From assembly GCA_010909165.1 (NCBI GenBank), contig MU008178.1:74369-138368 (forward strand): 64,000 nt of DNA, given 5' to 3'. Positions 43,821 through 54,249 of this stretch are shown in pieces (the stretch's first letter is position 1; every line of letters starts with the position of its first letter). The notes under the pieces were generated by a model. That model had not been told where the DNA came from. It saw only the letters and a program-made list of their open reading frames with translations, and ran no database searches. The DNA comes from Anthoceros angustus (taxonomy: Eukaryota > Streptophyta > Anthocerotopsida > Anthocerotales > Anthocerotaceae). The translations under genes and the position numbers were made by a program.

Positions 43821-45046
43821 CTGCAAATGCGGAGGAGACGGTATATCTTGAGCTCCGGTGGTAAGTAGCCCCTTCCCTATTCCAGATTAGGGCACCTTGG
43901 GGGCGGTAGTTAGGTTCAATGTAGACGGTGGTGAGGGCTGGTCCCCCTTGGCCCACTGCGCAACCCTCTAGTGGGCATTTTTATAAAGTCTCCATGTTTG
44001 GCTGGAAGTAGGTTGTGAATGTGAGCATTTAGATACATACAAGGCAAGGTAAGAGAAAAGAAAGAAGTGGTGGGCATGTGATACATAAAGGGTTGTTGCG
44101 ACAGTGTCGGGCAAGCGCAGACAAAGGTGACAAGCGGCGTACACAGCTGCGAGCCTGCGGTTGACAAGTTGCAACAAAAGGTCATGCAGGCACTGCACAA
44201 GGGGGGTGCTGGGGCCGGGAGCCGGCTAAGTATAGGGTTGGCTTAAACGAAAGAAAAGAGCGGATGATTGATTAGGAAGACGCATGTGTGGAGTCGGGAG
44301 TGAGGGAGGATGGCGGTGGCGGTTATCTTAAAAAGCTGGCGTGTGCAAGCGCAAGTGGGCGGAAATTGGAATGGATGCGAGTGGTGCTGTGGTGTGTTTC
44401 GGTGGCAGACAGCAGTCAGAGTGTGTCTGGCCTATTTCCGGCTACGGTTTGAATGCCGGGAGAAGACGTATAGTATACGTAGCGGCCGCGGCATGGGGTG
44501 CATGATTGGCACCGGCAGCAAAGAGCAGGAGCGCACATGCTCGATTGCTATGTTGGGGAAACAAAGGCTTGTGCGCACGTCGCGCCTGGTAGGCCACAAT
44601 AAATGAGGCTGCCTACCCATGATTGATTCATACACACCTTGCCTTTGTTTCTTGTTGCCCTTGCCTTGGCCAGGGGTATTTATAGCTCGCACATGCACGC
44701 ACAACACATAACATACCTACATGTAAGTGCACTTGCCACAACACAGTGGAGCCAGCAAACAGACAGGACACCACCCTTGCTCGTAGTTATGCAGAGTGAT
44801 CAGCGGATACATAATTCATCTTAGAAGGCAGGGGCAGCAGTGTGGCAGTGTCAGGGGAGACCGAAGACTGAATGGAGAAGGCAGACGAAGGAAGAACGAT
44901 GGAAGGGAGGAAAGGAAAGATGGAAGATGGGCAGCAAAGAATTGCATGAATTTAATGATACAAGGGCTAGGCCCATGGGCGGCCATCCCAGCCAAGCTTG
45001 CCTAAAACCTAGCCTACGCTAATGGGGAAGGGAGGATGATGGAATA
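43821..45046. other. No recognised gene; HD-Zip downstream region
   Basis: Short frames only. The right part probably holds the 3' untranslated region of the HD-Zip gene, which ends at 45047 on the minus strand. A 4-block AAAGAAAGA-type purine run and a CACACACA-like area are present. No RNA gene was seen. Confidence 0.5.
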
Positions 45047-46249
45047 CTAGCAGGCAGCCGAGGAGTAGGTGCACTTGGAAAAGGCCAAAGTGGACCTGTT
45101 GTCCACGGTAGCAAGCCGCTCGCAGGAGGGGCACATGGTGAGCGTGGCGGCCGGGAGAGGCATGTAGAAGTCGTGCGCGATGACACAGGGCGGGGGCACC
45201 TTGATGGCCCGCAACTCCTGCAGCTCCTTCTGCAGCCGCCGGTTCTCCTCCGACAGGTTCTCGCAGTAGCGCTTGAGCAGCTCGCAGTCCACTTCGGTCT
45301 GCTTCAGCTTGGTTCTGCATTTCGTAAGACAGTGGCAGCTGTTAACATTTGGGGGAGGACAAGTCCAAGCGTCCCTCTACACACTCAAAACACACACAAG
45401 GCACCGAGGCGAGCGGGCTGGAGTGTGTACGGCATGTGGACGGATCCTAGCCTAAACAAGAAGGCTCTATCACACAACACTGCGCATTGCAGACAGCAAG
45501 ACAAAGGAGAGCCTCGACATGTCACGGTGCATCACCTGGCTCTGCGGTTCTGGAACCACACTTCCACCTGCCGCGGTCTCAGGTTGAGCTGTTTTGCGAG
45601 AGCCGCCTTTTGCTTCTGCACCAGATTGCAAGATGCAGCGTGTGAGAAGGCATTCTCCAAGCAGGCACAGCAAGCTGCTGTAAGCATGAGGAAAGAAGGC
45701 TGGTGCCACAGCCATGAGAACTTGAGCAAGGCTGCGGAAGGGGAAGAGGAAACCTACCGGGTTGAGAGTGGAGTGCTCCTTGAAGCTCTCCTCGAGCAGA
45801 GCGGACTGGTCCTTGGAGAGGCGCAGCTTCTTGCGCGTGGCCCCGCCGCCTTCCTCCTCGTCACTCCCGCGGGAGCTCATGTCGCACACCCCGCTCCGGT
45901 CCCGGTCCCGGTCCGCGTCCAACAAGTCGAAGTCATGCGCGTGCGCGCGCTCCCGCTCCCGCTTCACATTGATGCTGTTAGGAGAGGAGAGCACGGCGTC
46001 GTCGCAGTCGGCGGTGCAGGGGATTTGGTTCACGTCGATCCCGATGCCGCCGCTGCCGGTGCCGCTGCCGCTCCCGCTCCCGCAAGAGTTGTTGTTGTTC
46101 ATGATGCTGTGGCCACCGGCTCCCCTCCCGGCCGCCATGGCCAGCGGATGCAGCGGCAGCAAATCCAAGCACGGCCTGCACGCAGGCCCCTCGGCCGGCG
46201 TGGCCCGCAGCCTCATACTCAGGTCCAGCCTTTCCCCGCCTTCCTCCAT
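45047..46249 (-). CDS. HD-Zip class II transcription factor, three exons
   Basis: Exons on the minus strand are 46249-45758, 45615-45536 and 45314-45047, joining in frame to 279 codons. Introns have GT/AG ends (GTAGG...GTGCAG; GTGATG...ATGCAG). Exon 1 has a LDLSMRL motif near the start (EAR-like), glycine/serine-rich and acidic segments, and the homeodomain start [18 protein letters not shown]. Exon 2 carries helix 3, [13 protein letters not shown]. Exon 3 gives the leucine zipper, with leucines spaced by seven ([20 protein letters not shown] and onward), then [12 protein letters not shown]. The CPSCE box after the zipper defines class II. These are nuclear, usually repressive regulators linked to auxin and shade responses, binding CAATNATTG-type sites as dimers. 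The intron splitting the homeodomain fits the family. Length and frame look intact. Confidence 0.93.
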
Positions 46250-46720
46250 GGCCGGCTCCAGCCCTCCCCGCCCCGCGTCTCAGACCTGTGAGTCGTCTCA
46301 CCGAAAGCTCCGGAGCGCCGAGAGCAGAGCCGCGAGAGCACGCACACAGAGGGCTCGAGAGAGCGTTGAAGGGACGAAGAGGAGGAGAAGGGAGGAATAG
46401 CACAGTCCGCTCTCGCAAGTGGGCGTAGGGTGTGACTACTAAGTACGCTAAGCTGCTGGTGTCATGACAGGCCTGGCCTGTTGCCCGCTGCCTGCTGCTC
46501 CTGCCGCTGCCTGCGCTTGCCTGCCACTACGGGCTGTCTGTCGCTCGGCCTCTCTCTCCCCTCCCTCTTCGCGCCAGGGGGAAGGCAAGAGAGAGAGAGG
46601 GAGAGAGAGGGAGAGAGAGAGAGAGGGAGACAAAGTGACACGCTAGAGAGATAAGATCGTAGTGATAGGAAGAGCAGGGGAAGCGGGGCGAGGCGCATGC
46701 ATGAATGATGATATGTTTGT
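46250..46720 (-). promoter_or_regulatory. HD-Zip II 5' untranslated/promoter region with GA repeat
   Basis: Directly upstream of the start codon. A GAGAGAGGGAGAGA tract at about 46588-46632 (plus strand; CT repeat on the coding strand) is typical of plant 5' leaders or GAGA-type core promoters. I cannot fix a TATA box or transcription start. Confidence 0.45.
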
Positions 46721-47592
46721 ATCTCTGTATGTACATACCCAACAGTGAATGAAAGGAGGAGGTGTGTTGTTGGGTGTTGTTGTTACGAGTACAAGGCGGG
46801 GAGGAGTACAGTACCGTGGTAATGATGAGGGGGAGGGAGGAGAGTTAAACTAGGGTTTTGACCGCGCTTTGACCGGGTTGGCGGGTTCACGACTGGACTG
46901 GAGTGGGCTGACAGGCTGCCGTGTCGCGCGCAGGGGCGGCAACGGGCACATGGGCTCTGACGCGCATGGCATCTTATCTGGCCGCAATCATGAGGCCCGT
47001 ACATGGGCATGGGGGGGCATGGGGGCCATGCCCACCCCCATGCAATGCCAGCAATGAGTGCGGGCGCCACGTGGGCAGCCTGCATCATTGGGCGGTCGGG
47101 CGCAGGGCAGACAGCCTCCGCGCACGTCGCTGCACCCTGCACGCGCCCCGATTCGCAAATCAAATGAAAATCCCGCACCGCCCCCACCCCACGGCCTCGA
47201 CGCCCGTGCCCCCGTCCCGTTCCGTCTCGACGGGACGGGCATCGGCAACCCGGGGCCGCGGCAGGCCGAGTCTCACGTGATCAATCATGCGGATGATGAG
47301 GCTGGGCAGGGAGGCGCGGAGGGGGCTCCCCGCCCACCGGGCCCGGGGCGGGCAGGGCCCGCCGTGCGCGAGGCGGGGCCCGCCGCGGAAGGCAGGCCCC
47401 CCAGGCCCTGCTGCCTGTTCCCACGCTTTGCCCCTCTGGGGCCGGCAGGCAGCAGTGGTGGGGCTCCTGCCCGCTTCGCTGGCAGGCCCCCGAGCATCTC
47501 CCCTGCTTTTGTCGGCCATGCCCGCGCCCAACCTCAACCTAGATTCCCGCTCACACTACATTCACTGCAACACTCAACGCCGTGTAGCCTGC
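46721..47592. other. GC-rich upstream region, no gene
   Basis: Contains long, biased frames on both strands but no domain. Probably distal promoter sequence of the HD-Zip gene. Confidence 0.45.
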
Positions 47593-47990
47593 ACGCATCA
47601 TCATCATCATCATCGTCGTCGTCATCATCAATCATACCATATCGCTTCCCTTCCCTCCCCTCGCTTCCCTTCCCTTCCCCCTCGCCCTTCCCTCCCTTTC
47701 CCTCCCTTCCCTTTCCCCTCGCCCTTCCCTTCCCTCCCTTTCCTTCCCTTCCCCCTCGCCCTTCCCTCCACTTCTCCCTCGCCCGTCCCTCCCTTCCCCT
47801 TCCCCTCGCCCTTCCCCTTCCCCTCGCCCTTCCCCTTCCCCTGCCCTTCCCTTCCCCTCGCCTTCCCCTTCCCCCTCCGCCCTTCCCCTTCCCCTCGCCC
47901 TTCCCCTCGCCCTTCCCTCCACTTCTCCCTCGCCCTTCCCTCCCCTTCCCCCTCGCCCTTCCCTCCTTCCCTCGCCTCGCATGGCCGCAT
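47593..47990. repeat. Polypyrimidine low-complexity tract
   Basis: After a short ATC/GTC repeat (47598-47632), some 350 bases are nearly all C and T on the plus strand, built from CCCTTCC and CCCTCGCC units. Such mirror-like polypurine/polypyrimidine DNA can form triplexes. The 350-codon frame through it is a compositional artefact. Confidence 0.9.
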
Positions 47991-48529
47991 GGCCATCGCA
48001 TGACATCCAGTTCCACCGACATGGGCATGAGTTTGGCGCTGGATGCCATCATCATGTTGCGCGGCGCCCCATCATTTCCACCATCAACCTTGTCGTCGTG
48101 GGGCTGGTCGTCTAAGTAATCACGCTCTCATCATTTCCCCATTTGCCCGCCATGGCCCGCCAGTCACTCATTGCCACCGCCGGGCCTGGGCCTCTCATGT
48201 CATCCCCGCCTTTCTATCCTCCTGCTTTCTACGACACGTCCGCAGATACTTACCACATGTATACAGTATGCCCACCGTGCACCCCCCTTTTAATCTCTAG
48301 CCTGTCACTCACTATCTACATTTGGTCCTTTTTCGAAGGCCGGTACTACACAACTTGATCCAAAAGGTGGAAGTGTATGCAAGACTATGAAACAAAGCAC
48401 CACAAAGATGAAGCCAAGACATGTTCTACGTAATCTCCTTACTCAAAAGGTAACAGCCGAAGAGTGTTACCTAGCCGTATTGTACATATATCAACCACAA
48501 TTTCTACGATGCTATTAAGTTGGAGAGAG
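47991..48529. other. No gene seen
   Basis: Unremarkable sequence. No motif or repeat was noticed. Confidence 0.4.
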
Positions 48530-48769
48530 CCCTGGTCCCAATGTAAGCTCTAGTTGTAAGGCCGACCCTTTGTGGCCCTCCCGAATCTCGATGCTGATGT
48601 AAGGCCTTTTGGGACCCTTGTAAAATTGCTTCGTGTGTTCCACGCTATCCATTGTCCAAGGACCAGTAACTTTACTAGTCATTGTCTCTACCCTAAAGGG
48701 CCCTTCCGATTCAATACGGGCCTTGTTGTAAGGCCCTTCGAGACCCTTATAAAAGTTTGCTCCATACAT
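48530..48769. repeat. Left part of a tandem array split by copia element 2
   Basis: Units of about 150 bases contain AAGGCCC, GGGACCCTTATAAAAG and TATCCATGGTCCAAAGACC-like phrases. One degenerate unit (about 48550-48680) and the first part of a second (48681-48769) lie left of the element. The rest lies at 55688-55880. Confidence 0.75.
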
Positions 48770-48774
48770 TCCCT
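48770..48774. repeat. Target-site duplication, left copy (TCCCT)
   Basis: TCCCT precedes the 3' LTR of copia element 2. The same five bases follow its 5' LTR at 55683-55687. Confidence 0.85.
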
Positions 48775-48976
48775 TAAAACAATCAAGGATCGGAAGGGCA
48801 CGAGCGGGTGCGTGTGTAGGCATGAGCGCACGAGAGACAGGAGATGGAAGAAAAACGGTTATTATTGTTCACGGGAAATTCAACATATATACAAAGTATT
48901 TGTAGGTGGTTATAACTGTTCATAAAAACACTAATATCTAGTCAACCTAACTTTAGGTGACACATCTATTTCATTA
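48775..48976 (-). repeat. 3' LTR of copia element 2
   Basis: 202 bases, nearly identical to 55482-55682. In element orientation it begins TAATGAAATAG and ends GATTGTTTTA, so the ends are TA...TA rather than the usual TG...CA. The target duplication on both sides supports these ends. Confidence 0.92.
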
Positions 48977-49324
48977 CTCCCTCTTGGTTGCAATGAACAG
49001 ATATAAAAGTATGTGAAGAATATTTAAAACCCCTAGAACGGGTTCATGTACAGACAAGAACTCCAACAAAACACTTGAGTGGGATACGGGCTAAGTTGTT
49101 GCGCCTGCATCCCGCGTCCTCAACGCACGCTCAAGCTCAGTCCTTGCACTTATCCAGCTCACAGCTCACGCTGTCCTCCTGAATTCCAGCTTGTTACACT
49201 GCTCTCCCCGCTATAAGGCAATGGCGCTCCGATGTTGATCTTGAACTGCAACCTGGCCGCCTCCTCCCGGCTTGGTCTACAATCAAGATCATAGCACTGG
49301 GCTTGAAATGCAAACATCTCATCG

Positions 49325-49988
49325 ATGGAAAAGAATTGTGAGGTTGTCCCGAGTGGCCTGGAATGCATTCACTGCGGCAGAGAATGGGCTCCTGCCCCCA
49401 AATATACTCCTAGGCAGTGGATGCTTCATCGAACAATATGTGATCATCCAGCCACAAGTATGGACGCACCCAAGACAGCTGAACAGCAAGCTCAGAAGGA
49501 TTACAACAAGGTTGTCCTCAAAAGGTGGACTCCAGTGGGTGAGAAGGTTCAACCATATGACACACCTCACCAGGTATCTTTCGAGGGCAGGATGTCCAAG
49601 AGTGAATACCAAGCTGCAATGTTAAGAGCTATGCCCAAGGAGGAAGATGAGCTGGACTACTATTACACATATCGCTTGACATGCAAGGCAGGTGACGAAG
49701 GAAAAATGAGCAAAGAGGATCAGGTTATTCTCATGCGGGCTACCAAAGTACTTGGGAAAAGTGCTGGAGCTCCCTCTGCTGGCGTGAAAGGCAAAAGGAG
49801 AAGATACGACGACCCTGACGAAGAAGGACAAGTGCTTACATGTGCGTGACTTCTTCATCCACCTGTCCTCTAGTGATCTGCTGACTTCTGGTCCATGCTA
49901 TGAACTGACATGCCTGACCTTGTTGTCTACAAACTTGCAGCACTTCTGGACGAGCTGAAAAAGACGCATGAGCTGCTGCAAACTCTGA
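49325..49988 (+). CDS. Antisense spliced ORF with BED-like zinc finger in copia element 2
   Basis: Lies between RNase H and the 3' LTR, on the strand opposite to the element genes. Exon 1 (49325-49841) starts at a real ATG and encodes CIHCGREWAPAPKYTPRQWM followed by LHRTICDH. This is a C-x2-C ... H-x4-C arrangement like a BED or hAT-type zinc finger. Then come a SFEGRMSKSEYQAAMLRAM helix and a basic GKRRRYDDPDEE stretch that could direct nuclear entry. A GT/AG intron (49842-49941, donor GTGCGT, acceptor TTGCAG) would join it to SLLDELKKTHELLQL and a stop, giving 187 codons. Without splicing it ends four codons later. It may be an additional antisense ORF of the element or a captured host gene fragment. 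I cannot say which. Confidence 0.5.
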
Positions 49989-50319
49989 AGAAGAAAATTA
50001 AGGACCAAGGATACCACATCAATTTATCAGCATGCTGTCCAGAAAATGGCAGACTAGTGGGCAGTTCCTAGCTTTTGAGTGGGAGAGATTTGGCTAAGTC
50101 CCACGCATATGCTTAGTGTGCAGCTTTAGGCAAGGACTTAGTCAAAACATCGCCTACATTGTTCCTGCACATACCTTACATCCACCTCACCGTATCATAG
50201 GCTTGCACGATAAAATGGTGAGTGATTTCAATGTGCTTAGAACGGGCATGAAAACTGGATTTTTCGTAAGGGCAATATGGGATTATCACACCATAATCTT
50301 GTAGCTCTGTTGGAAGTTG

Positions 50320-50532
50320 TCAAGGCCTCAAGAAAGAGCGGATCCATATGACTTCACGACACCTGGGATAGAGCTCGTGACTGCTTTCAAGAGAGGATAA
50401 GCAGATGGTCGTTAGCTTCTTACTCGACCACGATACCACTGCTCCTCCCAAGATGTTGCAATAGGCTGCTATGCTTCGTCGTGAATCAGGGTCACCTGCC
50501 CAATCAGCGTCACAATAGCTAACAAGCTCCAA
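50320..50532 (-). pseudogene. Copia element 2 RNase H
   Basis: Minus frame: VSYCDADWAGDPDSRRSIAA, then GGAVVSWSSKKLTTICLSS, LES and CREVIWIRSFL. The first catalytic aspartates (DADWAGD) and the ESxxY-like position are partly kept. It ends in a stop at the expected place of the pol end. Confidence 0.85.
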
Positions 50533-51394
50533 ACCAAAGAAAGGTTGCTTACTTCAAACCAAGACGGGCGTGCCCTTAAGATACACGGAATATCCTCTTC
50601 ACAGCTGACCAATGCACCTCACCCGGATTTTCTAAGAACTGCGAAACGTTACTAACTGCCCTTGAAATATCAAGCCTAGTCCAGGCTGCTAAATACAAAA
50701 GACTACTCATCAGAGGGACGAGTAGCCATCAAATCCTTCCCTTCCTGAGTAGTGGGACAGGCCTCCTTTGATAACTTCTCACTGGTGGACATGGGAGTTG
50801 AAACTGGTCGAGCCTCTCCCATATTGAACAAGTAGCGTCACAAAATGCTCTGATGAAGCTCGACAGGTCTCTCGAGAACGAACTGACACCCAAGGAAAAT
50901 CGAAATGCCCTAAATCACCATATCAAAATGTGAAAGAAGGGCACTCTTAATCCTAGCCATCAAACCAAGAGAAGTGCTAAGAGAAAATTGTCATTCACAT
51001 AAACCGGCTGTGATAAGAAAGTCATCTCCATCCCGTGAGTATGTATTGTCGCAAGATCCAAACAGTAAATCCAAGCTCAATCAACAACGCATGAAACGTC
51101 TCATTCCAAGCTCGGCTTGATTGTTTGAGACCATATAACGTTTTAAGTAACAAGCATACTTTCTCCTCGTCATCACAAAACCCTCGTGCGCATATAGATC
51201 TCTTCTTCTAAGGTGCCATTAAGGAAAGCGGTTTTCACATCAAGTTGATGAACATGCAAACCATAATGAGCAGCTAGAGATAGCAGTATCCTTACAGATG
51301 TGGATTTAACCACTGGAGCAAACATCTCATTATAGTCCAGTCCAGCTACCTGACTGTAACCCTTTGCCACAAGCCTAGATTTGTAACGACCCAC
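50533..51394 (-). pseudogene. Copia element 2 reverse transcriptase
   Basis: The 5' part (51173-51394) is clear: RYKSRLVAKGYSQVAGLDYN, EMFAPVVKSTSVRILLSLAA and HQLDVKTAFLNGTLEEEIYM. LYGLKQSSRAWNETF follows in another frame near 51100-51130. Farther on, the catalytic YVDD region is frameshifted and interrupted (about 50995-51010). The connector before RNase H can be read only in patches. The RT is inactive in this copy. Confidence 0.8.
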
Positions 51395-52855
51395 ACTCCC
51401 ATCGGTGTTGAGCTTTTTCTTGAAGACCCACTTGCAGGAAACCGGCTTCCGTCCTTCAGTGCATCAACCAGCTTCCAAGTACCATTAGTGATGAGGGAGT
51501 CATATTCAGATTGAATAGACTCCTTCCAGAAATCTGCTTCCGGACCAGTAATGGCTTCTAGGTAGGTCAAAGGCTCATGAGTGTTGAAGTTGGGTTTAGG
51601 GGGTGTGAAAGCTACACCTGCGGCAAAAGGAGGTTCTTTCCATTCACGCCTAGGAGGACGGTGACGAGAAGATCTACGAAGGACTGGAGAAGAGGGCTCA
51701 TCCACAACAACAGGAGGAGGTTCGTGCTCAGTAACAGTAGGAGTATCAACCAAGGTATCAACAGGAGGGTCTACGACAGGAGGGTCTACGACAGGAGGTT
51801 CAACAACAGTCATAGGATCAGCAAGAACACGAGGTGGTAACTCATCTGAACTGTGAGAATAGTCTGTGTGACTGCTGCTGGAAGGTGGCTGTATGTGTGG
51901 CCCCCGTGAAGCTGAAGTAGTAGGACCTACAGGTATATCATCAAAATCAAAAATGGCAACGTCAGCATCCTGGTCAGTGGCAAAATCGAGGGCATCATCT
52001 ACTCCTTGGATGGTGGATGGGGGCAGAATAGAAGAGGGGGCTAGCAAACTATCATGGCGTCGTAACAAGGCATGTTCATGAAAGATGACACTACGAGAAT
52101 AGGAAAGTTGACGGGTACTCGGGTCAAAGAGTTTGTAGCCCTTAACGTCTTCAGCATAACCCACAAAGATGCGGCGAACGGCCTTGGGATCCAGCTTGCT
52201 GCGCAGTTGGGAAGGAACCAAGGCATATGCAGGGCTGCCAAAAATCCGCAAATGAGTGATACGAGGTTTCTTGCCTGTCCACCTCTCGTAAGGTGTGATG
52301 AGACCGAGCTCCTTAGTGGGGAGACGATTCTGCACATAGTTGGCGGCCACTAATGCCTCTGCCCAATATCCACGAGTCAAACCAAGAAAGACAAGCTAGA
52401 AAGGCGCCTCGGAGTGTTCTATTCTTGCTCAACAAAGAGTTCGAGGGTATAAGGGACCGTGAATTGATGAATAACTCCTCCGCCGAACAAAACTCGAGAA
52501 GGCATGACCGATATACTCTCCTCCATTGTCGATCGAAATATCTTAAGCTTGCAACTCCGTCAGTGTGCCATGGCCACGTAGTCTTGAAAGCGCTTGAAGG
52601 TGTCTCCCTTGCCGTGAAGTACATAACCGACAAGAACGACTCCATTCTGCCGATGAAGGTAAGGAAATAAAGGGCACCTCCAAAAGACGCCTGGACATGG
52701 GACCACACAAATCACTATGGATCAGATGTGCAAGAGGGATGTGGCTCGTGAGTTCTCGATCTCTAAGGGCGTGATATTGCCTTACTAACTGGCAGAGTCA
52801 CAAAAGGCGTGGCTATCAAAAGGAAAGGACAACTGATCACGGAAGACTGTGTTAT
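51395..52855 (-). pseudogene. Copia element 2 integrase and linker
   Basis: The 344-codon frame (51346-52380) holds the integrase C-terminal half: YVQNRLPTKELGLITPYERW, then LRIFGSPAYALVPSQL and RRIFVGYAEDVKGYKLFDPS. A long acidic/proline linker follows, with repeated VVDPPV units and SSRHRPPRREWKEPPF. RT entry comes at the end (ADFWKESIQSEYDSLITNG). The core between 52380 and 52855 is broken by frameshifts, so the DDE residues are not all readable. Confidence 0.85.
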
Positions 52856-53410
52856 TCACCAAACGTGAAAGCTTCTGAAAGTTGACATGACCAAGACGAC
52901 AAAGGCACAATCAAGGTAGGGAGACAGAGACGAGACCGACATTGACAAGTAATGATTAGGTAAAGTACGCACATTCAAAAGGTACAGGTCATTGAAGGGA
53001 GTGCCAGAAAAGATGTCATCCCAACCAGGTATACGGGATATGGAGCAACCAGTGTGGTCAAAACAAATCCTACAAGAATGCTCCTCAGCTAACTTCATGA
53101 CGGACATAAGATTCTTGGTCATTGCTGGAACAAAAAGTACACCTGACAGAGTCATGACCTCTGAACTAGGCAACTCAATAATGACTGAACCTGAACCCTT
53201 GATGGCCAGACCACTGTCGTCCCCTAGCAAAACAAACTGCAGGCTGTCAGGAGTAGACGTAAAATTACTGAAAGCTCTCCTATCATAACAAATGTGGCTA
53301 GTGGCACCTGAATCCAAGAACCACATATCTGCCTGAATCTGAACAGAAGATAGACAGACTGCGAGGATGGAAGGGGACTTAGCCGAGTTTGTAGCTTTTG
53401 AAGTGATCAA
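52856..53410 (-). pseudogene. Copia element 2 protease and GAG-pre-integrase
   Basis: The frame contains an intact copia protease box MWFLDSGATSHICYDRR, then FVLLGDDSGLAIKGSGSV and LSGVLFVPAMTKNLMSVMKL. A pre-integrase-like segment follows. The catalytic DSGA is preserved, unlike in element 1. The frame closes before the integrase zinc-binding histidine/cysteine motif can be read. Confidence 0.85.
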
Positions 53411-54249
53411 GTTGGACTCATGGGAAGTGCCTTCCTTACGGGGTTCCCCAGCACGTTTCTTCCTGCAGTCCTTCTCAAAATGACCCGGGATCTTACACCA
53501 ATTGCAGGTGAAGATTTTCCTCTGCAGTGTTTGCTGTTTGCTGTGGGGTAACCACCACGTCCTTGTCCTCCACGGCCACGTCCACGGAAACTACCCCCGC
53601 CGACCAAAATAAAACTCTCGAGTGTTAGAATCTCCTTTGCCTCCTTTGTGGAAACCCTTGGCTCGCTCCTCAGCTAGGAGGGCTCCAATCAACTCATCCA
53701 AGGTTACAACGGTGACCTCCACTGGGCGATGCTCGGGCAAATCATGAGCTCATGAAGTGGTTGAAGCTATGTAACGGTTAGCAGCTGGTCCCGCTTGTTC
53801 TTCAGGAAGAATAGTACCACAATATGCCAAAGTTGCACGTGCAGTTCTGAAGCGGTTAATATAGGACTCGATGTAATCATCGCCCTTCATTCTCACCCAT
53901 AAAAGTCCTGTGCAAAGACTTGGGAAGCATTGCTCTTGTCCTTGTAAATCGAGAGAAACTATGCCACACACCGCAGAGGTGTCAAGACCAAGAGTGTGAG
54001 GAATCATATTCTCGCGGAGGTAATGAGAATGGAACGTGCTCTCCTGTCCTTTCGTTTCCAGTCGAGAACGTCGGCAGCATTGGTGTTTGTAGCTGCAGGG
54101 CATCTCTCACTCCCATCCACCACGGACATAAGCTCTTGCTCCTCAAATATCTGAGTCAACCTCAGTGACCAAGTGTTGTAGTCGTTCCCATTGAAACGAT
54201 CCTTATCCCTGAACTCAATCTTCAGGGGTTGTTGAGGAAGAGCTGCCAT
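53411..54249 (-). pseudogene. Copia element 2 gag
   Basis: From the methionine at 54249 (MAALPQQPLKIEFRDKDRF) the frame shows the UBN2-type gag start: NGNDYNTWSLRL, then EEQELMSVVDGSERC and WKRKDRRARSIL. It continues in shifted frames (53750-54103, RMKGDDYIESYINRFRTARA). At 53464-53505 a CCHC knuckle reads CNWCKIPGHFEKDC. A glycine/arginine-rich RGRGRGGQGRGG segment precedes the knuckle. Frameshifts break the gene. Confidence 0.8.

Noticed and set aside
45173-46291. 372-codon plus-strand frame
   Set aside because: It is the antisense of the HD-Zip II gene, whose minus-strand exons have the homeodomain, zipper, CPSCE box and consistent splice sites.
46588-46632. GA-rich coding frame (RERGREREREREG)
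   Set aside because: Simple GA microsatellite in the leader of the HD-Zip gene.
47058-48119. 353-codon serine/proline/leucine frame and its minus-strand glycine/arginine mirror
   Set aside because: Runs through a polypyrimidine low-complexity tract. Length is explained by lack of stops in CT-rich DNA.
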